Assembly: GCF_000422925.1 (NCBI RefSeq)
Contig: NZ_AUGZ01000005.1
Coordinates: 186,001-250,000 of the forward strand
DNA from: Paludibacterium yongneupense DSM 18731
Lineage (GTDB): Bacteria; Pseudomonadota; Gammaproteobacteria; Burkholderiales; Chromobacteriaceae
Reading direction: 5' to 3'
DNA: 64,000 nucleotides
Both the position numbers and the translations under genes were made by a program. Shown here one piece after another: positions 25,149 to 34,675 of the stretch (position 1 is the first letter of the stretch; each line of letters begins with the position of its first letter). The notes beneath the pieces were generated by a model. It was not told the DNA's origin and searched no databases. It was given only the letters and a program-made list of their open reading frames with translations.

Positions 25149-26159
25149 TCACCCTCCCGTCTGCGACATGAAGCGCATGATCCGGCCCGGCGCCTCGATG
25201 AATTCGTGACGCTCGGGCTTCAATTCGATCGCCTCGCGTATAGCCGCGTCCAGGCTGCAGTCGTCGATGCCGGCGCGCAGCAGCGGCCGCAACTCGAAGC
25301 GTGCCTCTTGACCGAGACACAGATAGAGGGTGCCGTCCACAGCCAGGCGCACGCGGTTGCAGGTCGCACAGAAGTGCTGCGAAATCGGGGTAATGAACCC
25401 GATCTGGCCTCTGCCGTCGCGCGTCTGCCAATAGCGGGCCGGGCCGCCGCCAAGCTCGCGGGCGCAGGGCTCGAGGTCGAAGCGCTCGATCAATCGCTCG
25501 CGCACGCCATCCAGCGGCAAATAACTCGCATTGCGGCCCGCCTCCCCGATCGGCATCGCCTCGATCAGCCGCAGAATGAAACCGTTGTCCAGGCAGAAAG
25601 CGGCCATGCGCTCGATCTCATGCTCGTTCACATCACGCATGGCCACCATGTTGATCTTGATGGGAACCAGTCCGGCGGCCTTGCCGGCCATGATGCCGGC
25701 CATGACGGCATCGTAGCTGTCGCGACCGTAGAGGTCGGCCACGCACTCGCGATCGAGAGAGTCGAGGCTGATATTGAGCCGGTGCAGGCCCGCCTGTTTC
25801 AGCGCGGCGGCATGCCGGGTAAGCTGGGTGGCATTGGTGGACAGGGACAGATCGTGCACGCCGGGAAGCGTCGCCAGCGAAGCGACGATGCCGCCGATGT
25901 TCCGGCGCAGCAGCGGTTCGCCCCCGGTGATACGCACCCGGCCTACGCCCAGGCGCGCAAAGGCAGCGACCACGCGTTCGATTTCGAGCGGCGTCAGCCA
26001 GTCTTCGGGTTCGGCGTAGCCGTCGAAATGGCGCGGCCGACAATACTGGCAACGCAAATCGCAGCGATCGGTGACCGAAACCCTGAGGTAATCGATGCGC
26101 CGGCCAAAACGGTCCTGGAGCGGTCTGGAACCGCCGTTTGCCTGTGCTGGATGATTCAT
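25149..26159 (-). CDS. moaA: GTP 3',8-cyclase MoaA (radical SAM)
   Basis: 336 residues from ATG 26159, which follows GGGAGGCC; an ATG 21 bases upstream is less likely. Radical SAM cluster motif CDLRCQYC, second cluster ATCNRVRL with a third Cys in LYLCLGQ. The family's C-terminal GG is present (SQTGG). It catalyses the first step of molybdopterin synthesis. The moaC partner is not in this window. Confidence 0.95.
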   Translation of the reverse strand: MNHPAQANGGSRPLQDRFGRRIDYLRVSVTDRCDLRCQYCRPRHFDGYAEPEDWLTPLEIERVVAAFARLGVGRVRITGGEPLLRRNIGGIVASLATLPGVHDLSLSTNATQLTRHAAALKQAGLHRLNISLDSLDRECVADLYGRDSYDAVMAGIMAGKAAGLVPIKINMVAMRDVNEHEIERMAAFCLDNGFILRLIEAMPIGEAGRNASYLPLDGVRERLIERFDLEPCARELGGGPARYWQTRDGRGQIGFITPISQHFCATCNRVRLAVDGTLYLCLGQEARFELRPLLRAGIDDCSLDAAIREAIELKPERHEFIEAPGRIMRFMSQTGG

Positions 26160-26344
26160 TCCGGCCTCCCACCACTCCAATACTAATCGAACATTAGCAT
26201 ATTGTAAATTTCGACATCAGCCGCTCGTCTCGCAGGCTGCCCTTTTGGGCAGAACAGTCATTAAACGCTTTTCCCTGCCTTGACGACACCCCCCATCTAC
26301 GACAGATTTCCTATTGCCCCAACATCATTGCGGAAAGTCAAAAC

Positions 26345-27235
26345 ATGCACGATATTTACCGCTTCAGCGCCACAGCACCCCTGCACGCCATCACGGCAGC
26401 CCTGGAACACGACGGCTGCGTCGTCGTCACCGACCTGCTCACGCCGACCCTGCTCGGCACCCTGCGCGAAGAACTGGCCGTGCACCTGAGCGGCACCGCC
26501 ACCTGCCATGGCAACTTCTACGGTTTCGCGACCCGCCGCCTGAGCGGACTGATAAGCAAGTCGCAGACATGCCGCCAGTTGGCCATCCACCCGCTGATCA
26601 CGGCGGTCATGGACACCTTCCTGCTGCTCAGTTGTCGCGAGTACCAGCTCAACCTGACTCAGGCGATCTGCATAGGCCCCGGCGAACCGCAGCAATACAT
26701 CCACACCGATGCCGCCATGTTCCCGTTCGAAAACCGCAGCGGCGAGTCCATGATCAACTGCATGATCGCCATCGATGATTTCACCTCGGAGAATGGCGCC
26801 ACCCGCGTGGTGCCGGGCAGCCACCGCTGGCCGCCGACCCGCGAAGCAAACGCGGATGAAATCCTGGATGCGACCATGCCCGCCGGATCGATGCTGATCT
26901 ATTTCGGTTCGCTGCAGCACGGCGGCGGCGCCAACCGCAGCGCAGGCGAGCGCACCGGTCTCGTCCTCAGCTACAGCCTCGGCTGGCTCAGACAGGCCGA
27001 AAACCAGTATCTGGCCGTGCCACTCGAGCTGGCGGCGCAGCTTCCCGTGCGCTTGCAGCGCCTGCTCGGCTATTTCGTACACGCGCCCAACCTCGGGTGC
27101 TATGAGGGACAGGACCCTATCGCGCTACTGGACGGCAGCCTGGGCCGGGAGTTCCGCGAGTTCCTCCCGCAGGAAGTCGAGCCGCAGTTGGCCGAATTCC
27201 GCGCCCAGGCGCTGTCGGGGCGGCATGCACGCTGA
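26345..27235 (+). CDS. Phytanoyl-CoA dioxygenase family protein
   Basis: 296 residues. Fe(II)/2-oxoglutarate dioxygenase fold with the metal-binding HxD in YIHTDAAMFP and a distal His in LQHGGGANRS; an Arg downstream (RTGLVLSY) would bind 2-oxoglutarate. The substrate is unknown; relatives act on fatty acyl chains and natural products. It stands alone, divergent from moaA. No clear ribosome site is visible. Confidence 0.88.
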   Translation: MHDIYRFSATAPLHAITAALEHDGCVVVTDLLTPTLLGTLREELAVHLSGTATCHGNFYGFATRRLSGLISKSQTCRQLAIHPLITAVMDTFLLLSCREYQLNLTQAICIGPGEPQQYIHTDAAMFPFENRSGESMINCMIAIDDFTSENGATRVVPGSHRWPPTREANADEILDATMPAGSMLIYFGSLQHGGGANRSAGERTGLVLSYSLGWLRQAENQYLAVPLELAAQLPVRLQRLLGYFVHAPNLGCYEGQDPIALLDGSLGREFREFLPQEVEPQLAEFRAQALSGRHAR

Positions 27236-27246
27236 GTCCGTCCGCT

Positions 27247-28188
27247 TCACGATACGGAAAACAGGCGCTGCCACCAGCGGCTTGCCGTCGGCACGGCAGG
27301 CCCGGCGACACCGGCGGACAACGGCGCCAGCAGCGGCCGGATGGCGGCACGCAACCCCGGGCTGAGAACGTCGTGGACGAGTTCGGAGACCAGATCGTCG
27401 TCCACATCGGGCTGCAAAGCCGAGGGCGAGCCCAGTTTTCCGGTCGGCTCGATCCCGATGGCGCCCCCGCGGCGATCCAGCGTCGCTTCCGCCCCGCAAC
27501 AGCGGCAGTACACGAGGCTGCCGGTCTCGAGGTGGCGTCGTACCACGATGGTCGGGCCGCAATTGGGGCACGTCTGCAAGGGTATGCCAGGCTCGCTGTG
27601 CCCGACGATGGCATCGAGCGCGCCCGCTTCGCCCAGCGCGATGAAGCGCTCGCCCCATTCGCGATCGAACTGCTGCCCCAGTGCCTCCCGGATAATGTCG
27701 AGCCCCTTGGCAAGCGGCATGCCACGGCGGTAGGGACGGGTGCTGGTCATGGCATCGAAGGCATCGGCGATGCCGACGATACGCGCTTCCAGTGGAATCG
27801 CCGGGCCTTGCAGCTGATGCGGATAACCACGCCCGTTTGGCATTTCATGATGCGACAACACCGCAGAGCGAACCAGCGCCGCGAGCGGATGACCTGACAA
27901 GACCCTTTCTCCGAGTTCGGGGTGGGTTTTTACGATTGCGTACTCTTCGTCGGTCAAACGATCGGGCTTGTTCAGGATCGCATCGGGCACGCCGACTTTG
28001 CCCAGATCGTGCATGAAGCCGCCGAGCGCGACGCGCGCCACGTCGACATCGGGCAGGCCGGCCTCTTCTGCCAGCAGGCGGCTGAACTGCGAAACCCGCC
28101 ACAGGTGCCCCCCGGTATATGGATCTCTCGCCTCAACCAGCGAGGCCATCACATACAGGCTTTTCAGTACGTCATCGATCCAGGTCAT
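27247..28188 (-). CDS. HD-GYP phosphodiesterase with zinc ribbon
   Basis: 313 residues from ATG 28188 (GGGGGGATGGA upstream). The HD-GYP domain covers about 5-180: GGHLWRVSQFSRLLA, GGFMHDLGKVGVPD and PNGRGYPHQLQGP. It probably hydrolyses c-di-GMP. After the domain, a Cys4 zinc ribbon (TCPNCGP and YCRCCGAE) occupies about 200-240, an unusual addition. The tail is hydrophobic/Pro-rich without homology. It lies 40 bases after the hybrid kinase gene and is likely part of that operon. Confidence 0.9.
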   Translation of the reverse strand: MTWIDDVLKSLYVMASLVEARDPYTGGHLWRVSQFSRLLAEEAGLPDVDVARVALGGFMHDLGKVGVPDAILNKPDRLTDEEYAIVKTHPELGERVLSGHPLAALVRSAVLSHHEMPNGRGYPHQLQGPAIPLEARIVGIADAFDAMTSTRPYRRGMPLAKGLDIIREALGQQFDREWGERFIALGEAGALDAIVGHSEPGIPLQTCPNCGPTIVVRRHLETGSLVYCRCCGAEATLDRRGGAIGIEPTGKLGSPSALQPDVDDDLVSELVHDVLSPGLRAAIRPLLAPLSAGVAGPAVPTASRWWQRLFSVS

Positions 28189-28228
28189 TCCATCCCCCCG
28201 CACGGCGCCGACGGCGCATCTGCCTGCT

Positions 28229-31200
28229 TTATAGTCTTCCGCGGCGGTCGGTACTAGCCGCGCCCGCTCCGCGGGCCGCTTCATCGGCCGTCAGATACCG
28301 CCGGCACGCACAGGCCAGTTCGCGCGAATCGCTTTCGACACGCTCGAGGCGGGCCTCCGCTCCCGGCCGCCCCACCCCGTCTTCAAGCGCGCGCAAGGCC
28401 GCGGCATAGCCTTCGTGAACATAACGGGCCGCGCCCGCCATGCGATGCGCGATGCTCTTGGCCATCGGGCCGTCGCCGCGACCCAGCGCCTGACGCAGTG
28501 CGTGCAAATCATCGGCATCAGCCCGCAGGAAGGCAACGATCACTTGCGCAATGCGCTGCCGGTCGCCGCGGAACATATGCAGCAAGCCGGCGAGCATCGG
28601 CTCATCCGGGCTCGCCGCCTCCTGGGGCGGCGCATCGGGCAGACGCCAACGCCGCAGCACGCGGCGCAGGGATTCCAGCATGGCAGGCTTGACCAGATAA
28701 TCGTCGACGCCGGCGGCAAGCGCCTGCTCGCGGTCGCTGGCAAAGGCATGTGCCGAGATGGCGACGACAGGCATGGCGGCGGTGGCCGGATTGGCGCGGA
28801 TGCGACGGGTGAGTTCCAGCCCATCGACATCGGGCATCGAAACGTCGGTCAAGACAAGGGCAACCGGCTTCCCGCAGTCAAGCCGGCGCAGCGCCGCCCC
28901 CGCACTGTCAACGACCTCGTGTGCGACGCCCAGCATCTCCAACTGCGATTCGAGCACGGCACGGTTCAAAGGGTGATCCTCGACCACCAGCACCGGCCCC
29001 GTCCGTGCGCCGATGGAGGCTTCGTCGAGGCGGGCATCCTGCGGCGCAACCTCCTCTCCGGCCAGTGGGCACTCGAGCTCGACGGTGAAACAGCTGCCCT
29101 GCCCCGGTTCGCTCTCGACGTCGATCCGCCCTCCCATCTGTGTCGCCAGAGCCTGGCAAATCGCCAGTCCCAACCCCGTGCCGCCGTGACGCCGCGCCGG
29201 TGTCGAGTCAACCTGGACGAATGGCGAGAATAGCGTCTCCAGTGACTCGCGGGCAATGCCGCAACCACTGTCCCTGACCCGGATGCTCACGTGCGCATGC
29301 GCTCCTGCCGTCGTCAGCGACAGCTCGACGACGATCAACCCTTGTTCCGTGAATTTGACCGCATTGGACAGCAGGTTGCCAACGATCTGCGCGAGACGCA
29401 GGGAATCGACCCAGATGCGAGGCAGCTCCTCCTGAGGCACCACAAGCTCGATCCTGATGGGTTTGCCGCTGACCGCAATGCTGGCGCGTGCGGACTCCGT
29501 CGCGCGCAGCAACAGATCGACCACATCACCGGGCTGGGGCGACAGCGTCACCTTTCCACTCTGGATACGGGAGAAGTCGAGGATATCGCTGATGACATGC
29601 AGCAGAATCGCACCGGAAGACTCGATCAAGTCGAGATAATGACGTTGCTGCTCGTTGAGCGAGCCGTTCTGCGCGAGAAGTTCGAGCATCGCCATCAAGC
29701 CGTTGAGCGGGGTGCGGATTTCATGGCTCATCATCGCGAGGAACAAGGCGCGCGCACGGTCGGCCTGCTCGGCGCGGTCGCGCGCCGCAGCCAGCGACTG
29801 CTGCCGCCTGCGTTCGCCGCTGACATCCAGCCACATGCCCGTCGCCTGCAGCACGCCATCGTCGAGGCGCTGGCAAACCGCCTTGACCTCGATCCAGCGC
29901 GGCTCGGTCTCGTTCGGCAGCTCAACGGCCACCTCGCGCACTTCGCCGCGGAGCAAACGCAGCAGCGGCCGGTTGTCGCTGGCGTCCGGCGTCAAGCGGG
30001 CACGCAAAGTGGCAAGCGACGGCGGCGCCTCGGCATCCAGTTGCAGCAGGCGCAAAAATCCGTGACTGACAAAGGTGAACTCGCCCTGATCATCGCGCAA
30101 CAGCACCCGGTACAGGCCGCATGGCGCGAGATCGGCAACTTCCTGCAACAGGCGCCGTCCTTTCTCGAGGCTGGTATTGGTCTGGGCCAGGCGGGACTGA
30201 TAGCGTCCCAGCGTCAGCAGGGCGGAAACGGCGGGCGAAAGCAGATCCTGGCGCAAGCGGCGATAGCCCCACAGCAGCAATGCGCACGCGACGACGGCGA
30301 GCAACACATGCAGCAGCATGATTCCGCTCTCCAGCGCGGGGCGCCCCTGCTGCGCGGGCTGGTACAACAGCGTCCAGGGCATGGCATGCAATTCTTGCCG
30401 CAGCAGCAGCCTGCCCTTGCTATGAACGAGGACCGGCTCGCGCGTCCTGACCTCCTCTGTCGCGCCGACAGCGATAGAACGATCGAAACCGGGTGAAGCA
30501 TAAACGATGGCGTTTCCATCGTGCAGGGCAAAAGCCGCAGTGGTGGGAAACAGGGATCGCAGCGCTTCGAGCGGAAACATCTCGACCAGGTAGCCGTCGC
30601 TTTGCGGCGAAAGAACCGGCTTCACCGCCAGCAGGCAGTCACACTGTGAAAACGGCAGAAACCACTGGATGGCGGGGTCTGGCGCGTGATGGAGCCGGTA
30701 TTCGCGAATGCGCTGATACATCAGTTCCATGCGCGCCAGCGAAACTTCGTGGCCGGGCGGCTTGTAGCTTGCAAAAAAGCGGCCGTCGCCATCGAAGAAA
30801 AAACTCGGAAAGAAATTGCTGGTTCCCTCGTATTTATTCCGCGCCAGCATATTGAGCGTAATCGCGCGACCGATCAGCGGAAACAGGCTGTCAAAGGAAG
30901 AGGCATCCGCCCGCCGCAGCCAGACCCGACCGCTGAAATCGCGCAAAAAATCGAAATCGTGCAAGTCGACGGCCAGATATCCGCCATCACCGCCGTCCGC
31001 GCGCAAACGCGGTGTAAAAACCGGCGTGCCCGGACCGGTTCTCAGCCACAAAGCCGAGCGATTGAGATAGGAAACCGAGTCGACCGCAAGACGTTCGATC
31101 AAGGCATGCGTCGCTTCAAACTCGACCAGCATGCGGTTATGGATCGTCGCTTCGCTGCGTTCGAAAGTCAGGGTCAGCACCGAGGCCACCAGTGCCAGCA

Positions 31201-31291
31201 GCAACAGCAAGAGTATCTTGCCGCCCAGGCCGAGCAGGCGGGTGGCGCGTTTGAATGCCAGAAAATCCGGCGATGGCCGCTCAGGAGTCAC
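28229..31291 (-). CDS. Hybrid sensor histidine kinase (BvgS/EvgS-like)
   Basis: 1020 residues. TM1 about 24-43, a large periplasmic sensor 45-320, TM2 about 325-345, a PAS-like domain about 385-500, HisKA with the phosphoacceptor His in MSHEIRTPLNG (about 525), HATPase (NLLSNAVKFT, GGTGLGLAI), a receiver with Asp in LTDVSMPDVDG (about 815) and a C-terminal Hpt with IAHRMAGAARYV (about 950). The four-step phosphorelay matches BvgS/EvgS/TorS proteins. The GTG start overlaps the response regulator stop (GTGA). The Hpt lacks the usual K after His-x-x. Confidence 0.93.
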   Translation of the reverse strand: MTPERPSPDFLAFKRATRLLGLGGKILLLLLLALVASVLTLTFERSEATIHNRMLVEFEATHALIERLAVDSVSYLNRSALWLRTGPGTPVFTPRLRADGGDGGYLAVDLHDFDFLRDFSGRVWLRRADASSFDSLFPLIGRAITLNMLARNKYEGTSNFFPSFFFDGDGRFFASYKPPGHEVSLARMELMYQRIREYRLHHAPDPAIQWFLPFSQCDCLLAVKPVLSPQSDGYLVEMFPLEALRSLFPTTAAFALHDGNAIVYASPGFDRSIAVGATEEVRTREPVLVHSKGRLLLRQELHAMPWTLLYQPAQQGRPALESGIMLLHVLLAVVACALLLWGYRRLRQDLLSPAVSALLTLGRYQSRLAQTNTSLEKGRRLLQEVADLAPCGLYRVLLRDDQGEFTFVSHGFLRLLQLDAEAPPSLATLRARLTPDASDNRPLLRLLRGEVREVAVELPNETEPRWIEVKAVCQRLDDGVLQATGMWLDVSGERRRQQSLAAARDRAEQADRARALFLAMMSHEIRTPLNGLMAMLELLAQNGSLNEQQRHYLDLIESSGAILLHVISDILDFSRIQSGKVTLSPQPGDVVDLLLRATESARASIAVSGKPIRIELVVPQEELPRIWVDSLRLAQIVGNLLSNAVKFTEQGLIVVELSLTTAGAHAHVSIRVRDSGCGIARESLETLFSPFVQVDSTPARRHGGTGLGLAICQALATQMGGRIDVESEPGQGSCFTVELECPLAGEEVAPQDARLDEASIGARTGPVLVVEDHPLNRAVLESQLEMLGVAHEVVDSAGAALRRLDCGKPVALVLTDVSMPDVDGLELTRRIRANPATAAMPVVAISAHAFASDREQALAAGVDDYLVKPAMLESLRRVLRRWRLPDAPPQEAASPDEPMLAGLLHMFRGDRQRIAQVIVAFLRADADDLHALRQALGRGDGPMAKSIAHRMAGAARYVHEGYAAALRALEDGVGRPGAEARLERVESDSRELACACRRYLTADEAARGAGAASTDRRGRL

Positions 31292-31932
31292 GGTTCGGCC
31301 CCGCTGCCCGAGCGCACCGGCTCGGCGGGAAGATGTGCGAGCTGATACAGTTGCACATCGTTTTTGATCCCCATCTTGCGAAAGGCGGATTGCTTCTGGG
31401 TGCTGATCGTCTTGATGCTCTTATGCAGTTTATCGGCAATGCCGCTGACGGTGCTGCCCGAGAGCAACAACCGTATCACGGCCATCTCGCGTACCGAAAG
31501 TCTGGCCAGGGCCTCATCGAGAGGGACGATCGCATCGGCGCTCAAGCCATTATCGACATGCGACATGCCCCGCACGACCCGGGACATTGCCTGAATCAGA
31601 AGCGGAATATTCTGACTCTTGCGCGCGAACCCGGCAGCACCGGCCCGCAAGCAACGCTGAACCAGCGCCGGCGACGCCTGCCCCGACAGCACCAGAATGG
31701 GGATGGCGGGGAATACGCGACGCAGATACGCGATCAACGCCACGCCGTCGAATTCTCCCGGCATGGCATAATCGAGAACAATCAAATCGCAATCCACGTG
31801 TCGCAGCAAGTCGATCAGAGCATGCCCCGATACAGCACTGCCCACGACCCGGAACTCGGGAAAATCCTCCAGCGCTGCTTCCAGCGCGCGCGCGACCAAG
31901 GGATGGTCGTCGCAAATCACAAGCCGCCACAT
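31288..31932 (-). CDS. LuxR family response regulator
   Basis: 214 residues. Receiver domain with acidic pocket CDDHPL, phosphoacceptor Asp in VLDYAMPGEF (about 54) and a Lys equivalent in FARKSQN. The C-terminal LuxR HTH (LSVREMAVIRLLLSG, then IADKLHKSIKTISTQKQSA) is of the NarL/FixJ type, as in BvgA and EvgA. CTGGAGGG precedes the start. First gene of the regulator-kinase-HD-GYP operon and very likely the kinase's partner. Confidence 0.93.
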   Translation of the reverse strand: MWRLVICDDHPLVARALEAALEDFPEFRVVGSAVSGHALIDLLRHVDCDLIVLDYAMPGEFDGVALIAYLRRVFPAIPILVLSGQASPALVQRCLRAGAAGFARKSQNIPLLIQAMSRVVRGMSHVDNGLSADAIVPLDEALARLSVREMAVIRLLLSGSTVSGIADKLHKSIKTISTQKQSAFRKMGIKNDVQLYQLAHLPAEPVRSGSGAEP

Positions 31933-32223
31933 CGGAACCGCCCTCCAGTCCTCCCCGATTACCTGTTACACCCGCCCTGATGTCCACTATAGGATGGGAT
32001 GCACCCTTGCGGCTCAGGACAAATGCTTAAAAGCGGCACGCTGTCCGCCAGGCAGATATACCCCGGCACAGGGCAGGTTCAAGCCGAGACCGTGGATTGT
32101 GACGAGTAAGACAATGACCATCTATAGGACAATTCTGAATTTGTACTCCCTAATTCCCTCAAGGGACTTTTCTCGGCCCGGGGAACGTCGTACTATCGCG
32201 CCTCGCATTTTTCAGGAGACTCC

Positions 32224-33489
32224 ATGACCACCATGACTCAGGCACGCGCCTGCGGCATCGATTTCGGCACCTCCAACTCGACAGTGGGGTGGTTGCGGCC
32301 AGGCATGGAAACCTTGCTGCCGCTGGAAGATGGCCATATCACGCTGCCGTCCGTCGTGTTTTTCAACTACGAGGAAGAAGGCTGCAGTTTTGGCCGCCGC
32401 GCGCTGGGCGAATACCTGGACGGCTACGAAGGCCGGCTGATGCGCTCGCTCAAGAGCCTGCTCGGTTCGAATCTGATCGATGCCCAGACCGAAATACAGG
32501 GTCGCGCGCTCCCGTTTCGCGAGCTTCTGACCGTGTTTATCCGCAGCCTGAAGGAACGCGCAGAAGCGCAGGGCGGGCGCGACTTCTCGCAAGCGGTATT
32601 CGGACGACCGGTTTATTTCGTCGATGACAACCCGGAACGCGACAGCCAGGCCGAGGACACCCTGCGCGCTATCGCCATGCAGGTCGGCTTCAAGGACGTC
32701 TCGTTTCAGTTCGAACCGATCGCAGCGGCTTTCGACTACGAATCGCGCATCGCGCGCGAGGAAAAAGTACTGATCGTCGACATCGGCGGCGGCACCTCCG
32801 ACTTCTCGCTGGTGCGCCTGGCCCCCGAGCGGCGCCATCTCGACGATCGGCGCGACGACATCCTGGCCAACGGCGGCATCCACATCGGCGGGACGGATTT
32901 CGACAAGCAACTGAGTCTGGCCGGCGCCATGCCGCTGCTCGGCTACCGCAGCCGGCTGCGCAACAACGCAGAGATGCCGTCGGGCTACTATTTCAACCTG
33001 GCGACGTGGCACACCATCAACTTCGCCTATACGCGCAAAGTCTGGATGGAGTTGCAGGATGTATACCGCGACGCACGGGAACCGGAGAAAGTCGATCGCT
33101 TGTTCAGCCTGATCCGGCAGAAGCTCGGACACAGGCTGGCGATCGAAGTGGAGCAGGCCAAGATCGCACTGTCCAGCTGCGACAGCACGCGCCTGGAACT
33201 GGACGATGTGGAAACCGGGCTCGGCGCCGACATAGACCGCGCGAGTTTCGAAGAGGCGATTCTCGGGCTGACCGGACAGGTCGAGCTCACGGTCAGGCGC
33301 CTGATCGCCGATGCCGGCCTGAGTGCGACCGGAATCGATACCGTATTTTTTACCGGGGGTTCCAGCGGCGTGCCCCTGCTGCGCCAGCGCATCGCCGACA
33401 TCCTGCCCGGCGCGCGCCACGTCGAGGGCAATCTATTCGGCAGCATAGGCAGCGGCCTGGCCATCGAAGCCGCGCGCCGCTACGGCTGA
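32224..33489 (+). CDS. yegD: Hsp70 family protein, YegD-like
   Basis: 421 residues. ATPase motifs of the Hsp70/actin fold: phosphate 1 CGIDFGTSNSTVGW, phosphate 2 VLIVDIGGGTSDFSLV, adenosine motif VFFTGGSSGVPLL. There is no Hsp70 substrate-binding domain, so it is not DnaK. YegD function is unclear; a chaperone-like role is assumed from the fold. TCAGGAG precedes the start. A single gene with a 290-base promoter region. Confidence 0.9.
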   Translation: MTTMTQARACGIDFGTSNSTVGWLRPGMETLLPLEDGHITLPSVVFFNYEEEGCSFGRRALGEYLDGYEGRLMRSLKSLLGSNLIDAQTEIQGRALPFRELLTVFIRSLKERAEAQGGRDFSQAVFGRPVYFVDDNPERDSQAEDTLRAIAMQVGFKDVSFQFEPIAAAFDYESRIAREEKVLIVDIGGGTSDFSLVRLAPERRHLDDRRDDILANGGIHIGGTDFDKQLSLAGAMPLLGYRSRLRNNAEMPSGYYFNLATWHTINFAYTRKVWMELQDVYRDAREPEKVDRLFSLIRQKLGHRLAIEVEQAKIALSSCDSTRLELDDVETGLGADIDRASFEEAILGLTGQVELTVRRLIADAGLSATGIDTVFFTGGSSGVPLLRQRIADILPGARHVEGNLFGSIGSGLAIEAARRYG

Positions 33490-33518
33490 GCTGCCGCTTC
33501 AGAGCCCCGCGCCGGGTC

Positions 33519-34469
33519 TCAGCGCTCGACGCGGATCAGTTCGACATCGCGCAGCGCGGATAGATCGCGCCCGCCGGCATAACTGATCGACGATTGCAGG
33601 TCTTCGCGCAGTTCTGTCAGCAGCTTGCCGATGCTGCCCTTGTATTCGACCAGGATTTTCTTGCCTTCGACGTTGACGTAGGCGCCCTTGTTGAACTGCG
33701 AGGCACTGCCGAAGTATTCCTTGTAGTGCTTGCCGCCGATTTCGACGATTTCGCCCGCCGATTCGTCGTAACCGGCGAACAGCGACCCGGCCATCACCAT
33801 GGTCGCGCCGCACGCGATCGCCTTCGCGATGTCGCCATGTTCGACTACGCCGCCATCGGCGACCACCGGTACCTTTACGGCGGCGGCGCACTCCAGCACC
33901 GTCGACACCATCGGGCGATGGAAACCGGTTTTGTTCTTGGTGATACAGACGCGCCCGCCTGCGATGCCGACTTTGATCGCATCGCACCCCCAGGACTCGA
34001 GATCGCGGGCGGCGGGGCCGGTGGCAACATTGCCGCCGATGATAAAGCTGGCGGGAAAGCGCTCGCGCAGATAGGCGATCATGCGCTCGGCCTTGACGCA
34101 CCAGGCGTTGGCAATATCCAGCGTGATGTATTCAGGGCTCAAACCGGCGTCGAGCAGGGCCTGCATCTGAGCGCGACTGTCATCATTGACGCCGGCGCTG
34201 ATCGAGGCAAACAGGCCTCGCTGTTGCATGTCGGCAACAAAGCGGACGATGTCGCCGCTAAAACGATGCATGGTGTAGAACCAGCCGCGCCGTGCGAACA
34301 TTTCGCAGGCATCGGCATCGACCACACTCTTCATATTGGCCGGATAGAGCGGGATATCGAAGCGACGAGGCCCGAACTGTACCGAGGTATCGCATTCCTT
34401 GCGGCTGTCGACGACGGTCTTGCGCGGAATGAGATAAACGTCGCCGTAGTTGAGTTCGTTGCGAATCAT
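33519..34469 (-). CDS. guaC: GMP reductase
   Basis: 316 residues, TIM-barrel IMPDH/GMPR fold. The catalytic Cys loop is GIAGGRVCITKNKTG; further signatures are PANMKSVVDA, ADGGVVEHGDIAKAIACGA and GGKHYKEYFGSAS. The length and sequence resemble the shorter GuaC type known from firmicutes rather than E. coli GuaC (about 347). It converts GMP to IMP with NADPH. The lack of CBS domains separates it from IMPDH. Confidence 0.93.
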   Translation of the reverse strand: MIRNELNYGDVYLIPRKTVVDSRKECDTSVQFGPRRFDIPLYPANMKSVVDADACEMFARRGWFYTMHRFSGDIVRFVADMQQRGLFASISAGVNDDSRAQMQALLDAGLSPEYITLDIANAWCVKAERMIAYLRERFPASFIIGGNVATGPAARDLESWGCDAIKVGIAGGRVCITKNKTGFHRPMVSTVLECAAAVKVPVVADGGVVEHGDIAKAIACGATMVMAGSLFAGYDESAGEIVEIGGKHYKEYFGSASQFNKGAYVNVEGKKILVEYKGSIGKLLTELREDLQSSISYAGGRDLSALRDVELIRVER

Positions 34470-34515
34470 GCGTGTATTCCTAAAAAAATATCATTCGAAA
34501 AATACGGGGGCCCCA

Positions 34516-34547
34516 AATAAAACGGGAGCCGTTGCCGGCTCCCGTTT
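34516..34547 (-). terminator. Rho-independent terminator
   Basis: Stem AAACGGGAGCC (34520-34530) and GGCTCCCGTTT (34537-34547) with a 6-base loop. On the minus strand it is followed by TTTTATTT. It ends transcription from the ParA-like gene and lies just upstream of guaC. Confidence 0.8.
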
Positions 34548-34675
34548 ACAGTGTCCCCGCGGCGCCTCGATGGGCCCGCACGCACTTACGAATTCACATT
34601 ACGCCAGCAAATTGGCAACGTCAAGAAATTGTTTTCAGGTAAAGCAAAAACATTTCGCAGCCGACAGGGGTAGGC

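Noticed and set aside
24993-26186. Plus-strand frame of 397 codons
   Set aside because: Antisense shadow of moaA and mobB, with no ribosome site.
26237-26252. CTGCCC-TTTT-GGGCAG hairpin between moaA and the dioxygenase gene
   Set aside because: Too small to call a terminator or a molybdenum cofactor riboswitch.
29291-30496. Plus-strand frame of 401 codons
   Set aside because: Antisense of the hybrid kinase; Gln/Arg-rich translation typical of shadows.
34470-34675. Possible purine riboswitch before guaC
   Set aside because: No recognisable purine aptamer; the structure here is an ordinary terminator for the ParA-like gene.
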